From NCBI GenBank assembly GCA_003559095.1, contig PWMW01000285.1, positions 1 to 64,000 of the forward strand: a stretch of 64,000 bases of DNA. Direction: 5' to 3'. The translations under genes and the position numbers were made by a program. Below, one piece after another: positions 44,303-52,970 of this stretch; position 1 is the first letter of the stretch, and the number at the start of each line of letters is the position of its first letter. The notes under the pieces are model-generated. The model was given only the letters and a program-made list of their open reading frames with translations, was not told the DNA's origin and made no database searches. This stretch comes from Clostridiales bacterium. Its GTDB lineage: Bacteria > Bacillota > Limnochordia > Darwinibacteriales > B1SED10-159.

Positions 44303-44402
44303 ATGGACACCCTTTCCGTCAATGGCTGCCGTTATGTCTGCAGACATCCCGGGACCAGCCGTCCTTCTCTGGATCAAGATCTTCGGTCTACCCAGATAGC
44401 GC

Positions 44403-45257
44403 CTACATCGGCTGTGTGCCAAAGACGGCGATCTGGCGCTTCGTATTGGCAGTGATGGCACCCCGTCCCACAGCCGTCAGATCAGGATAGGTCATAGGTC
44501 TGCCCGCAGCCAGCGCTTCCTTGACCGCTTCCACAGCCAACAGGGCATTCTCCGTATAAAAGTTCACTTTGTTAATCCCGCGGGCAATGGCCGCCTGGAA
44601 ATCCGCCTCAGTCAGGCCGGACCCCCCGTGTAGAACCAGCGGCACAGTGGTGTTCTGACGGATGGCTGCCAAGCGAGGCAGATCCAACTCCGGTGTCTGC
44701 CGATACGGACCATGCACGGTACCCACCGCCACGGCCAGGGCATCCACCCCGGTCAAATGGACAAACTCCGCGGCCTGCTCAGGATCTGTGTATCTGCCCG
44801 TATCCACTTCACTACCGCCCTCAAAGTCCCCTTCGCCGCCGGCCACATGGCCCAACTCAGCTTCAATACTGACTCCGGCCATATGGGCCAAGTCTGCCAA
44901 CTCCCGGGTCTGGGCTATGTTGTCATCCCATTCCAACGTCGATCCGTCAAACATCACCGAGGAAAATCCCCAGTGGATGGCTTTGACTAAGGTTTCTTTC
45001 TTTGTACCATGGTCCAAATGCAGAACCACAGGCACTGGCGATTGGGCGATCCGCTGCTTCAGATAGGGAACGAAACGTCCAAGATCCAGATAGCGAAAAT
45101 GGACTTCGGCCACACTGAGAATGACGGGCGTTCCCGTCTCCTCGGCAGCAGCCAATACACCTTCCACAAAATCATGATTCGTCACATTAAAGCTGCCCAC
45201 TGCATATCGCTGCGGCACAGCTGGTTCCAAGACATCACGGAGCGTCATTAAAGGCAA
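44403..45257 (-). CDS. Class II fructose-bisphosphate/tagatose-bisphosphate aldolase
   Basis: The 284-residue protein is a zinc class II aldolase (FbaA/GatY/KbaY group): 'YAVGSFNVTNHDFVEGVLAAAEE', 'VVLHLDHGTKKETLVKAIHWGFSSVMFDGS' (catalytic Asp and zinc His in HLDHG), 'SIEAELGHVAGGEGD' (Glu), 'VAVGTVHGPYRQTPELDL' (zinc His) and 'VPLVLHGGSGLTEADF' (zinc His). It cleaves a ketose 1,6-bisphosphate to DHAP and an aldehyde. TTG 45257 is chosen because GGAGG lies 7 nt upstream; ATG 45248 is 16 nt from it. Encoded between the PHP phosphoesterase and the PfkB kinase. Confidence 0.92.
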   Translation of the reverse strand: MPLMTLRDVLEPAVPQRYAVGSFNVTNHDFVEGVLAAAEETGTPVILSVAEVHFRYLDLGRFVPYLKQRIAQSPVPVVLHLDHGTKKETLVKAIHWGFSSVMFDGSTLEWDDNIAQTRELADLAHMAGVSIEAELGHVAGGEGDFEGGSEVDTGRYTDPEQAAEFVHLTGVDALAVAVGTVHGPYRQTPELDLPRLAAIRQNTTVPLVLHGGSGLTEADFQAAIARGINKVNFYTENALLAVEAVKEALAAGRPMTYPDLTAVGRGAITANTKRQIAVFGTQPM

Positions 45258-45424
45258 TATGCTTCCTCCTTTGGCAGCCCTGTGCAGCACTGCCCCTGAT
45301 TGCTAATTCATTTCGTGGTTGGTGGGGCAAAAACCTTCCCAAACCCCCGACTCAAAACCATTTCCAGCTATAGCCAGGCCGGCTTACCCACCCGCCTCAG
45401 GCCAGATCCCGCCAAAACGTCAGA

Positions 45425-46333
45425 TTACGCTTCAGCAAAAAAGATCGGGTTGCTCCAGGCCGTGCGACCCTTGGAATCCACACACTCCACGCGTACGAAG
45501 CCTTCCCCGCCTCTCCGGCGATACACCGCTTCGGTCAAGCGCTGGCCTGGCTCGGCATGCACACTGCGCCCATGGGGTTCCCAGGCCACGAAGTGAATCG
45601 AACACACCGGCGAGCACTGCACATACACTTCATCGCCGTCCACAGCCCACTCCAAGATCTCTGGACCGGCTGACGAGTAAAAGTGCCCTGCTCGCAGGGC
45701 AGCCAGCACTCCATCCGTGGTCAAATGGTCGCTGCGTACCATCACCCAGCCGCCCAAGGAATCCCCTTCCATGCTGTGACTATCATCCACTGCGGTTCCC
45801 CAGACCTTACGGCCGCGCCGCAGCAGGCTGTCCCAGTACAGAACCGCCAAACCCGTGCGGTTGCCGTACTCGCAGCCGTGGTTATAGATCTCGAACAGGG
45901 AAAATCCCTGCAGATTCTCAATATCTGCGAACTCTCGCCGGGACCAAACAGGATGACAATACATGGTCAAGGCCTGCTCCGCTCCTAAGGAATCCAACAG
46001 AGCCTGCCCCACGTTTTCCCCGGCCTGGGGTGACTGGTAAGGCCGCCCATGCTTCTCCCGCCACGATGCATCACCCAAAGCCACCACATGATGGGTACCC
46101 ACATCGGGATTGATGTCTCCTTCCAATCCGGGCAGAACCAAAAAGGCATCACCCTGCAGAGACTCGTGAAACCCAAAGGTGCGGTGATCTGTGATGGCGA
46201 GAAAGTTCCAGCCCGCGTCCCGATAATGCTCAACCATAGCCGCTGGTTCGGCCCGACCATCAGAAATGGTCGTATGACTGTGCAGATTGCCTTTCCACCA
46301 ATGCCTGCCTACTTCACTAAGTGCGAACTTCAC
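45425..46333 (-). CDS. PHP-domain phosphoesterase
   Basis: The 302-residue protein opens with KGNLHSHTTISDGRAEPAAMVEHYRDAGWNFLAITDHRTF, the two His-x-His and Asp-His metal clusters of the PHP fold. 'GLEGDINPDVGTHHVVALG', 'MYCHPVWSRREF' and 'GTAVDDSHS' provide further metal ligands. It is a metal-dependent phosphoesterase of unknown substrate, probably a sugar phosphate given its neighbours. The last 75 residues look like a small beta-domain. GTG 46333 is used because AAGGAGG lies 7 nt upstream; that ribosome site sits just past the stop of the transporter gene (46370), which keeps the two close. Confidence 0.85.
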   Translation of the reverse strand: MKFALSEVGRHWWKGNLHSHTTISDGRAEPAAMVEHYRDAGWNFLAITDHRTFGFHESLQGDAFLVLPGLEGDINPDVGTHHVVALGDASWREKHGRPYQSPQAGENVGQALLDSLGAEQALTMYCHPVWSRREFADIENLQGFSLFEIYNHGCEYGNRTGLAVLYWDSLLRRGRKVWGTAVDDSHSMEGDSLGGWVMVRSDHLTTDGVLAALRAGHFYSSAGPEILEWAVDGDEVYVQCSPVCSIHFVAWEPHGRSVHAEPGQRLTEAVYRRRGGEGFVRVECVDSKGRTAWSNPIFFAEA

Positions 46334-46369
46334 AGCATCGCCTCCTTCATCAATGACTGCAGACATCAT

Positions 46370-47626
46370 CTACTGGGGCTCGGCAGCGGCAGCGGTCAGT
46401 CCGTCATTGACCCATAGGGACAGCCAACCAAGGGCGAACAAAACACTCCAGGACGCCACAACAGCCGGCCAACCGAATCGACTGGCTACCAAGCCTGTTA
46501 CAAGGGCCATGAAGCCCGAACCAACATAGGACGAAAAATCCAAAAAACCAGCCAAGGTCGATGCCCTGCCGCGACCACCAAAGGCCATGGGGATCGAAGA
46601 CAACAGCAGGACGTTGACACCGTTGATCAACGCCGCACATAGACCCAGGAACAGGCTCAGACGCAGCGGACCGCCGCCAAAACCCAGAGCTGTGCCGGCA
46701 GCCACGGCGGTGCCAGCCAAGAAGAGCCACAGCAGGGTTCGCCGCTCGTTGCTGCCAAAAACCTGCAGCAGATAACTGGCCCCCAACACCCCTAAGAACC
46801 CCATGCTGGGTATAAATAGAGCAAAGCCCGCTGCCCGTCCAATGCCAAGGCCAAAGGACTGGACCAGCAGAATCGGTACCCACATGTTGATACCATCCTT
46901 GATCATACCCTGGAACATAGTGGTGAAAGACAGCAAGACCAAGGGCTTTTGCAGCAGAAATGCCCGCGTATCCTGAAGCATGGTCTGCTGTTTGCCATCG
47001 CCCTTAGGTTTGGGCGCACCCACCGAGAACACGCTGCCCATACCCACATCCTGCGGCTGGTCAGGAATACGTACGTACCAGAGAACCGCCAATCCAGCCA
47101 AATATAGGGCCGGTATCCAAAAAACCCATGCGTAATGGGATGTGTACTGCAGGATTTGACCCGAAATGCCCCAACTGACCAAAGCTCCTACCACGAAGGA
47201 AGTGCCAAGAATGGCAGACAACTTCGGGCGCTGGGCTGGCAGGGACCACATGGATGCAGTGCGGACGATGGGGCCCCAGCCCATGGACTGAAAAATCCCA
47301 TTGGCGCCCCAGAGAACCAGCATCCAAGAAAGGGTGGACGCCATCCCGAACGCACCATTGAGCACGGCTGTACCCAAGAGGCCAATGGCCACGAATAAGC
47401 GGCTGGACACAAGGTCGCCCAAGGTGCCGTTAATCAGCTGCCCGAAGGCGTACACCCAAAAGAACACGCTGCCAATGGCACCGACTTGAATCGCACTGAA
47501 ACCTAAGGTCTCCTGGATGGCCGGCAGGGCTATGGCTAAGTTCACCCGGCCCAAATAGAAGGAAGCGTAGGCCAACCATAACATGGAAAATATTCTTCTC
47601 TGCCATCTACCAGCGTCCTGTACCAT
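46370..47626 (-). CDS. MFS transporter, organophosphate:phosphate antiporter (OPA) type
   Basis: The 418-residue protein has twelve membrane segments and the OPA-family opening (SMLWLAYASFYLGRVNLAIALPAIQETLGFSAIQVGAIGSVFFWVYAFGQLINGTLGD), as in GlpT, UhpT and PgtP, which swap glycerol 3-phosphate or hexose 6-phosphate for phosphate across the inner membrane. The 'GRVNLAIALP' Arg corresponds to the phosphate-binding position of that family. ATG 47626 has GAGGAG upstream. It is the first gene of an operon with PHP phosphoesterase, aldolase and PfkB kinase. A glycerophosphodiesterase gene lies just upstream behind a terminator. Confidence 0.87.
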   Translation of the reverse strand: MVQDAGRWQRRIFSMLWLAYASFYLGRVNLAIALPAIQETLGFSAIQVGAIGSVFFWVYAFGQLINGTLGDLVSSRLFVAIGLLGTAVLNGAFGMASTLSWMLVLWGANGIFQSMGWGPIVRTASMWSLPAQRPKLSAILGTSFVVGALVSWGISGQILQYTSHYAWVFWIPALYLAGLAVLWYVRIPDQPQDVGMGSVFSVGAPKPKGDGKQQTMLQDTRAFLLQKPLVLLSFTTMFQGMIKDGINMWVPILLVQSFGLGIGRAAGFALFIPSMGFLGVLGASYLLQVFGSNERRTLLWLFLAGTAVAAGTALGFGGGPLRLSLFLGLCAALINGVNVLLLSSIPMAFGGRGRASTLAGFLDFSSYVGSGFMALVTGLVASRFGWPAVVASWSVLFALGWLSLWVNDGLTAAAAEPQ

Positions 47627-47753
47627 GGGCCAACTCCTCTAACAAACCATGAATGTTCACAACAGGGACCTGCTCCAGCAGCACCCCGCTGCCGTTTCTG
47701 CTTATTGTTTCCCCGGACAGCGACGCCAGTCCTGCAACGATCTTAGCCACCCA

Positions 47754-47785
47754 ACAAAAAAGACCCCAGTCGTTGGGATCTTTGC
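47754..47785 (-). terminator. Rho-independent terminator after GlpQ gene
   Basis: On the minus strand AAAGATCCCA...TGGGGTCTTT forms a 9-10-bp stem with one mismatch, followed by six Ts. It separates the glycerophosphodiesterase gene from the transporter operon. Confidence 0.85.
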
Positions 47786-47848
47786 AAGCCGCACCCTAAG
47801 CAGCAGCCGCCTGGCCAGTGGCGGCTGCGCCTCGGCATCGAAAGGTTG

Positions 47849-48850
47849 TCAGCGGTAGCCTTCTTCTTTGAGCAGTTCCACGGCAATATCAGGGAAGTCG
47901 ACAAAGACGCCGTCCACCCCGTAGTCGAAAAAGAAACGTCGCAGTTCGTCTTCCAAATCCGCTGCGTAGGCCGGCAGACTGTCCGCCCGGAATGTGTAGG
48001 GATGCACCGCCAGCCCCCGCTCATGGGCTGCCCGCACCAGGAACAGGTCCTGCACCGGATTACCATTCACATCTTCAATGAGCCGCTTTGAGGGACCGAT
48101 GGCATTGGCGTAGGCAGCGATTTCATCGAGGCCCGTTTCGGTCAGCATATGCAGATGCGAGTCGCTGGCTGAAATCAACTGCACCAGCGGCAGCTGGGTG
48201 TCCAATTGGAAGCGGAGCCGCCGAAGGCTCGAGGACTCAAAGGACTGAATCCATATCGGCGCGTCCGCGTCCACATAACCGTGGGCAGCCAACAGGTCCA
48301 AAAGGGCTTCTTCCAAGAAGAGACCCTGCTCACGATGCCATTCCGAGGACTTCGTTTCTGGATAGATTCCCACATTGCGGCCTGTACTTTTGTTCAGTCC
48401 CTGGGTCAGAAGAATGATTTCCTCCAAGGTAGGGATGGTAAAGAGGCCCAGTTCTATGGGAAAGCGGTCAGGATACACGGGTACACCGGCCCGGCCACGT
48501 TCCCGCACCGTCAACAGCTTTAACTCGGGAAGCGTAAAATCTGCCACGTAGTACGAGCCGTCAGCGCGGGCCCGTCCGGGGAAAACTTGGGCGACATTGG
48601 TGGTAGCATCAAGAGTTCGATCGTGCATGGCCACCAAGACACCGTCTCGACTCATCATCAAGTCCGGCTCCAAAAAATCCGCCCCTTGGGCATGGGCGTA
48701 GGCGTAGGCTGCCAGTGTATGCTCGGGAAGATATCCCGATGCGCCCCGATGGGCTATCACCACTTTCGCAGCGGCGGTGGCCCCCAATAGCAGGACTATC
48801 AGGCCGGCCAACAGGATCCCGAACAGCAGTGGTCTGTGTCTCAGCGTCAT
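47849..48850 (-). CDS. glpQ: Glycerophosphodiester phosphodiesterase, exported
   Basis: The 333-residue protein has a signal peptide (MTLRHRPLLFGILLAGLIVLLLGATAAA) and then the GDPD barrel: 'VVIAHRGASGYLPEHTLAAYAYAHAQGADFLEPDLMMSRDGVLVAMHD', which supplies the catalytic His pair (HRG and HD) and the metal ligands Glu and Asp of EPD. 'FTIPTLEEIILL' and 'GIYPETKSSEWH' are typical of periplasmic GlpQ. It hydrolyses glycerophosphodiesters to glycerol 3-phosphate and an alcohol outside the cytoplasm; the OPA-type carrier encoded downstream could take up the product. ATG 48850 follows AAAGGA by about 9 nt. Confidence 0.92.
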   Translation of the reverse strand: MTLRHRPLLFGILLAGLIVLLLGATAAAKVVIAHRGASGYLPEHTLAAYAYAHAQGADFLEPDLMMSRDGVLVAMHDRTLDATTNVAQVFPGRARADGSYYVADFTLPELKLLTVRERGRAGVPVYPDRFPIELGLFTIPTLEEIILLTQGLNKSTGRNVGIYPETKSSEWHREQGLFLEEALLDLLAAHGYVDADAPIWIQSFESSSLRRLRFQLDTQLPLVQLISASDSHLHMLTETGLDEIAAYANAIGPSKRLIEDVNGNPVQDLFLVRAAHERGLAVHPYTFRADSLPAYAADLEDELRRFFFDYGVDGVFVDFPDIAVELLKEEGYR

Positions 48851-48973
48851 TCGACATCGTTCCTTTCGTTACGGATTGAGGCGGCGGGCTTCGGCAGCAA
48901 AGCTGCTGCCGCAGCATTGGTCGCATGCTTTTCCCGCCGAGTCGCTGGCTCACACGACACTGGGCAGCGAAGA

Positions 48974-50359
48974 TCAGCGGTCCGGAGAGCCTGACCTTGG
49001 AGCCGCTACCATTTGGCCTTTCTGCAGATGTGCCCGTGTCTTCAGTTCATGGTCCGCCACCACATGGGAAAAGACTACCGGCAGCGTCGCCGCGGTAAAA
49101 TAGTCTTGGCGATCCTGGAACTGCATGTGCAGATGGGGTTCGGAGGCATGGCCGCTCTGACCGCAGCGGCCCAGCTCTGCACCGGCCGCTACCGTTTGGC
49201 CCACTTGGATCTGCAGCGATCCTGGAATGAGATGGGCGAAGAGGGAATACTCGCTGTCGCTATGTTGGATCACGCAGTAGTTGCCCCGAATGTCTCTGGC
49301 CCGCCAATCCAGGGCCATCGTGCCGGGGCGGCCTCGCTCGGGTACATCATTGCGCACTTCTACCACCACGCCAACGGCGGGTGCCAGTACGGGCTTACCG
49401 TAGCAGAAATAGTCAGACCGGTGGATCCCCTCCCCGCGATGGCTGCCACCTTGGTCATTCACCAGCAACAGGTCCCAGGCAAAGCGGTGGTTCCCTAAAC
49501 TCAGCGAGCGCGGGGTTTCATGGTGGACGGTGCCTTCGGCCACGAACCACTGTCCCTGGACAGGCAGGCAAAAGTCGGTTTGCTGCACATATGTGTGTAC
49601 ATTCGGAAGGCGACCGCCATAGCGAACTCCCACTACCAGGGCACCCAATAACTGGCGAAACAGCTGCACCGACTGCAGAGGATTGAAGAGGGCGGCGGTC
49701 TGACTGAACGTGAACTTGAGGAACGTAAGAATTGGCCCCTGCCGCTGGGCTGGCCCGGGCAAAAGCGGTAGTTCTGCTGGCCTTGGCGACGCATCCTGAG
49801 ACTGGCCGCCGTTGCGGACGCCAGCGGTCTGGATAACAATAATCAACACCGTGCTCAGCAAAGCTGGCAGAGATGCATGTGCCGCTGCCACACCCAGATA
49901 GGCCAGCCAAAAGGCCAGCAGAGTCATCCCGGACAGGGCACGGGCGCAGGTCGCCGACGGCCACGTCCACGGCAGACTGTGGGTCAAGGTCACTAAAGTC
50001 ACAAAGAGGGGCAATCGCAGGCTAGTCGCAGCCGGGGTCACCACCACTAGGCCCAAGACCAGGGCCGTGACAAACAGAAGCATAGATACGAGGTGATTCC
50101 AGAACTGCCGGGAGCGCGGTAATACCAAACGCTGCCATGATGTAGACGATGGTTGGGATGGCTGGGACCCCTGGGCATCGGCATCCGGCTGAGGACCGGG
50201 ACCCGGATCGGCGTCTGCTGTGCTGTCGGGCTTCTCAGAATCCAGCGGAGCCGCTGCGGGCACGGCCACGGCCTTGGCCTGGTCTTTTGGCGTGCCCGGT
50301 TGGGGAGCCTCCGCAAGCTCAATGGGCTCCGGAACTGTTGTGGATTTGGACGCTTCCAT
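48974..50359 (-). CDS. Membrane-anchored M23 peptidase
   Basis: The 461-residue protein has an N-terminal Pro/Ala/Asp-rich cytoplasmic tail (1-80) and four membrane segments (about 92-110, 116-131, 142-160, 164-180). A C-terminal M23 (LytM) domain has zinc ligands His291 and Asp296 in GNHRFAWDLLL and His411 in EPHLHMQF, with catalytic His at about 376 (SLFAHL) and 409. Gly-rich 'GKPVLAPAVGVVVEVRND' and 'AGAELGRCGQSG' are typical M23 strands. Such enzymes cut peptidoglycan cross-links. Multiple N-terminal helices in front of M23 are uncommon. ATG 50359 follows GGGGTG. Confidence 0.85.
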   Translation of the reverse strand: MEASKSTTVPEPIELAEAPQPGTPKDQAKAVAVPAAAPLDSEKPDSTADADPGPGPQPDADAQGSQPSQPSSTSWQRLVLPRSRQFWNHLVSMLLFVTALVLGLVVVTPAATSLRLPLFVTLVTLTHSLPWTWPSATCARALSGMTLLAFWLAYLGVAAAHASLPALLSTVLIIVIQTAGVRNGGQSQDASPRPAELPLLPGPAQRQGPILTFLKFTFSQTAALFNPLQSVQLFRQLLGALVVGVRYGGRLPNVHTYVQQTDFCLPVQGQWFVAEGTVHHETPRSLSLGNHRFAWDLLLVNDQGGSHRGEGIHRSDYFCYGKPVLAPAVGVVVEVRNDVPERGRPGTMALDWRARDIRGNYCVIQHSDSEYSLFAHLIPGSLQIQVGQTVAAGAELGRCGQSGHASEPHLHMQFQDRQDYFTAATLPVVFSHVVADHELKTRAHLQKGQMVAAPRSGSPDR

Positions 50360-50845
50360 GCTTCATCACCCCCGTTCATGGGCTGTCGAAATAATCGCTG
50401 TCTGAATACCGGCTGTTGGGTGGCTGTTGGGTAGCCTATGGGTCACCGGCTATCCCAAATATGGCTGTGATTCGCAGGATCATTACCATTTCAACGCAGG
50501 ATGTTCGGCCGCAGGATGTTGGCCCGCGGGACACTTGGTTTTGCTGTCTTCGGAATGACTTCGCCAAAGGAGCCGGAGAACCTTCCTGCTGGTTCACTGG
50601 GGAATTGTGGGTCCTTTCGGGAGCCCTTTGGCATCGGATGCTGTTCTGGCTGCAGCGCTACCCTTGGTGGAGGCTGCCTTGACAGATGGCCAGGGCTCCT
50701 TCCTCAAATCTGTTTCCAGCCGAGCCAGCCATGATCAACGGGCGGACCTTGGTCCTTGTGTCGTGCTGTGCCGTGTCGTGCTGTGCCGTGTTGTGCTGTG
50801 TCGTGCTGTGTTCTGCAGTATCCTGCGGTTTTTTCCAACGGTCTT
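50360..50845. other. Intergenic region with low-complexity GTGCTGTGC array
   Basis: This 486-bp gap contains no gene with a ribosome site. About 60 bp at 50756-50815 are imperfect repeats of GTGCTGTGCCGTGTC, close to the stop of the isomerase gene. Confidence 0.6.
50756..50815. repeat. CGTGCTGTGC minisatellite
   Basis: The words GTCGTGCTGTG and CCGTGT alternate five times with few interruptions. The array is downstream of the isomerase gene, 30 bp past its stop. Confidence 0.85.
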
Positions 50846-51691
50846 CTATTCGAGAGGGAGCCGGCCCTCCTCGGTCAGCATCCAGCTGACGATCTGCCGA
50901 TAACAGTCCAGTTTGTACTCTCGCACTGGGAGCGGACAGCGGCGCTCACCGGAGATCTCCAGATTGAACGCCCCTTGGTAGTTGATAGCTCGCAGGCCTT
51001 GGAGCACGCGGTCCCAACGGATGCTGCCTCTCCCATAAGGCATAAGGTGCTGATCGCGCTGGCCTTCATTGTCATCAATGTGCAGCGCCCATAGACGCTG
51101 ACCGGCTTCCGTGATGAACTGGTATTGGTCACCACCAACAATGTGAAGATGTCCGGTGTCGAGGCAGATGCCGATAGCGTCGGAACCCACTGCATTGATA
51201 AGGGCAAGAATCTCCTGAGCGGTTGTGGCCGTCCAGTCCATGTTTTCAATACACAGCTGAATACCCATCTGCGAGATGTGGCCCGCCAGCTGCCGGAGTG
51301 ACTCCACATTCCGCTCAAACACTGGGTCCATAACCTGTTTCGCCAAAAAGCGGTCTCGCCCACCCGGGTGGATGACGGCCTGCTTGACGCCCGCTGCCGC
51401 AAATAGATCCAGCCAACGATACAGTACGTCCAAAGCCTTGGCTGGCTCCTCTCCAGCGATGTCAACGCCAACCCAAGGCAGATGTCCTTGGGCGAACTGA
51501 ATGTCCAGATCCGCTGCTTCCTGCCGAAGCTCTTGGCCCACCTGTTCTGGAGACCCCTGTTCCAGCAGTTGCGCACCATGTTCCACCGATAGTTCCAGGT
51601 AATACCAACCTTGACGGGCGAACTTCCTCAGCATCGCTTGGGGTGTAAACTCTTCATAGTAACTGGTCCAGATGCACGGCTGTATTCTCAT
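50846..51691 (-). CDS. Sugar phosphate isomerase/epimerase, TIM barrel
   Basis: The 281-residue protein is a xylose-isomerase-like barrel with the metal-site segments in order: 'QFAQGHLPWVGVD', 'VKQAVIHPGGRD', 'GIQLCIENMDW' (Glu), 'IGICLDTGHLHIVGGD' (Asp, His), 'LWALHIDDNEGQRDQHLMPYGRGSIRW' (His-x-Asp) and 'GAFNLEISGERR' (Glu). It should isomerise or epimerise a sugar or keto acid; no specific substrate is implied. ATG 51691 has GAGGAG about 7 nt upstream. It is distantly related to the gene at 13304-14161. It is upstream of a low-complexity gap. Confidence 0.88.
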   Translation of the reverse strand: MRIQPCIWTSYYEEFTPQAMLRKFARQGWYYLELSVEHGAQLLEQGSPEQVGQELRQEAADLDIQFAQGHLPWVGVDIAGEEPAKALDVLYRWLDLFAAAGVKQAVIHPGGRDRFLAKQVMDPVFERNVESLRQLAGHISQMGIQLCIENMDWTATTAQEILALINAVGSDAIGICLDTGHLHIVGGDQYQFITEAGQRLWALHIDDNEGQRDQHLMPYGRGSIRWDRVLQGLRAINYQGAFNLEISGERRCPLPVREYKLDCYRQIVSWMLTEEGRLPLE

Positions 51692-51889
51692 GGCAAAGCT
51701 CCTCACTACTTTATTCGCACCATTTTGGCGCTGCTGTCGTCCGATTGTTGCCTTGCGTCGCACGATTGTTGCTTCGTGTCGGGCTGCGGTGGGCACTGGT
51801 TCCGTGTCCAGTACCTTGACCCCGTGGCCAGCTGCCGGCGCCCACGAAGCAATCCATAGGATAAGAACAAAGGGATCCTCTTCATGGGG

Positions 51890-52014
51890 TTATTGGGGGT
51901 TGTTGGCCTCGTTGGGGTTGTTGGCCTCGTTGGGGTTGTTGAATTGTTGGGGTTGATGAGTTTCTGGGTTTGAAGAGTTTCTGGGTTTGATGAGTTTCTG
52001 GGTTTGATGGTCCC
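51890..52014. repeat. GTTGTTGGCCTCGTTGGG and GAGTTTCTGGGTTTGAT minisatellites
   Basis: About three 18-bp units (51892-51950) are followed by three 17-18-bp units (51955-52009). The array ends at the stop codon of CutC. The whole 51692-52015 gap shows no gene. Confidence 0.92.
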
Positions 52015-52015
52015 T

Positions 52016-52777
52016 TTACCGCTGCCGGCTCGCTGCTTCCACCTTTTCGACAATGGCTCGGATTTCGGCAAAGTCAGCGATGCGCAGCCGCCTGTCGTCG
52101 TAGGTTTCGGCGCCCATGCGCACATCATCATTATGCCACACCATGGGCGATGGCTTCGTGGTACTCCGCCCAGTATGAACCTGCCACACACCCAACCGCA
52201 ATAGTGCATCCACGTGGTCGCTAGCAACACCGCCCCCGGGCATGATCTCCAAACTGTCACCAACGTAATCCAGGATCGCTTTCAGCATGGGCAGTCCCTC
52301 GGCCGAACGCTTAGCCTGGCCTGACGTCAGCAACCTGGTCACACCCAGTTCCAACAAAACATCCAAAGCCTCCATGGGATCACGACACACATCGAACGCC
52401 CGATGGAAAACAGTGTCTAGCTGGTTGTCTGCAGCTGTATCCAACAGCGGCCGCATCACGTCCTGATCCACCCTTCCATCCTGGGTTAAAGCACCAAAGA
52501 CAACGGCTTTAGCTCCGGCGCGCCCAGCCGCCAAAATATCGCGCTGCATGACCAATTGTTCTTCCACTGAATAAACAAAATCGCCGCCGCGGGGCCGAAT
52601 CATCACCGCCACGTCGATGGGGATGTGGCTGGTCACATACTCGATGGTACCGTAGCTAGGTGTAGTTCCTCCGGCCGAAACGTCGGCACATAACTCCACC
52701 CGTTTGGCTCCAGCACTATGGGCAATTTGACAATCCTCCACCGTGTAAACACAAACTTCCACCAATCCTTTGTGCAA
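52016..52777 (-). CDS. cutC: CutC-family protein
   Basis: The 253-residue TIM-barrel protein has the CutC signature: 'LVEVCVYTVEDCQIAHSAGAKRVELCADVSAGGTTPSYGTIEYV', 'IDVAVMIRPRGGDFVYSVEEQLVMQRDI', 'DTVFHRAFDVCRDPMEALDVLLELGVTRLLTSGQAK' and 'LEIMPGGGVASDHV'. It was linked to copper homeostasis in E. coli, but its true activity in bacteria is unsettled. The start is TTG 52777 with GGAGGGAAGG immediately upstream. The longer frame runs through a tandem repeat cluster that reads as protein by chance and should not be included. Confidence 0.9.
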   Translation of the reverse strand: MHKGLVEVCVYTVEDCQIAHSAGAKRVELCADVSAGGTTPSYGTIEYVTSHIPIDVAVMIRPRGGDFVYSVEEQLVMQRDILAAGRAGAKAVVFGALTQDGRVDQDVMRPLLDTAADNQLDTVFHRAFDVCRDPMEALDVLLELGVTRLLTSGQAKRSAEGLPMLKAILDYVGDSLEIMPGGGVASDHVDALLRLGVWQVHTGRSTTKPSPMVWHNDDVRMGAETYDDRRLRIADFAEIRAIVEKVEAASRQR

Positions 52778-52795
52778 TGCCTTCCCTCCTGACCA

Positions 52796-52943
52796 CATAC
52801 CTTGACCACATACCAGGTAACTTCCAGGTTCTTCCACGTACCTGGTAACTCCCAGGTTCTTCCACAGGTAACTTCCAGACCCTTCCACATACCTGGTAAC
52901 TTCCAAACTTTTCCACATACCAGGTACATGGGAAAACTTCCAC
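52796..52943. repeat. Cluster of TACCWGGTAACTTCC repeats, six copies
   Basis: Units CCACRTACCWGGTAACTTCC-AGGTT repeat at 24-29-bp steps from 52803 to 52943; one copy has lost its centre (52861-52880). It is the same family as the 31.0- and 63.2-kb clusters, but with GTAACTTCC in place of the second half. It lies directly 5' of the cutC ribosome site. Confidence 0.88.
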
Positions 52944-52970
52944 GTACCACCCGCTACCGCAGCCCCCGGC

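Noticed and set aside
43514-44455. 313-residue plus-strand frame opposite the PfkB kinase gene
   Set aside because: It is antisense to motif-bearing coding sequence; no recognisable content.
52778-52918. N-terminal extension of CutC (long open frame through the repeats)
   Set aside because: The peptide is a translation of the tandem repeat, and the ribosome site GGAGGGAAGG points to TTG 52777, where family similarity begins.
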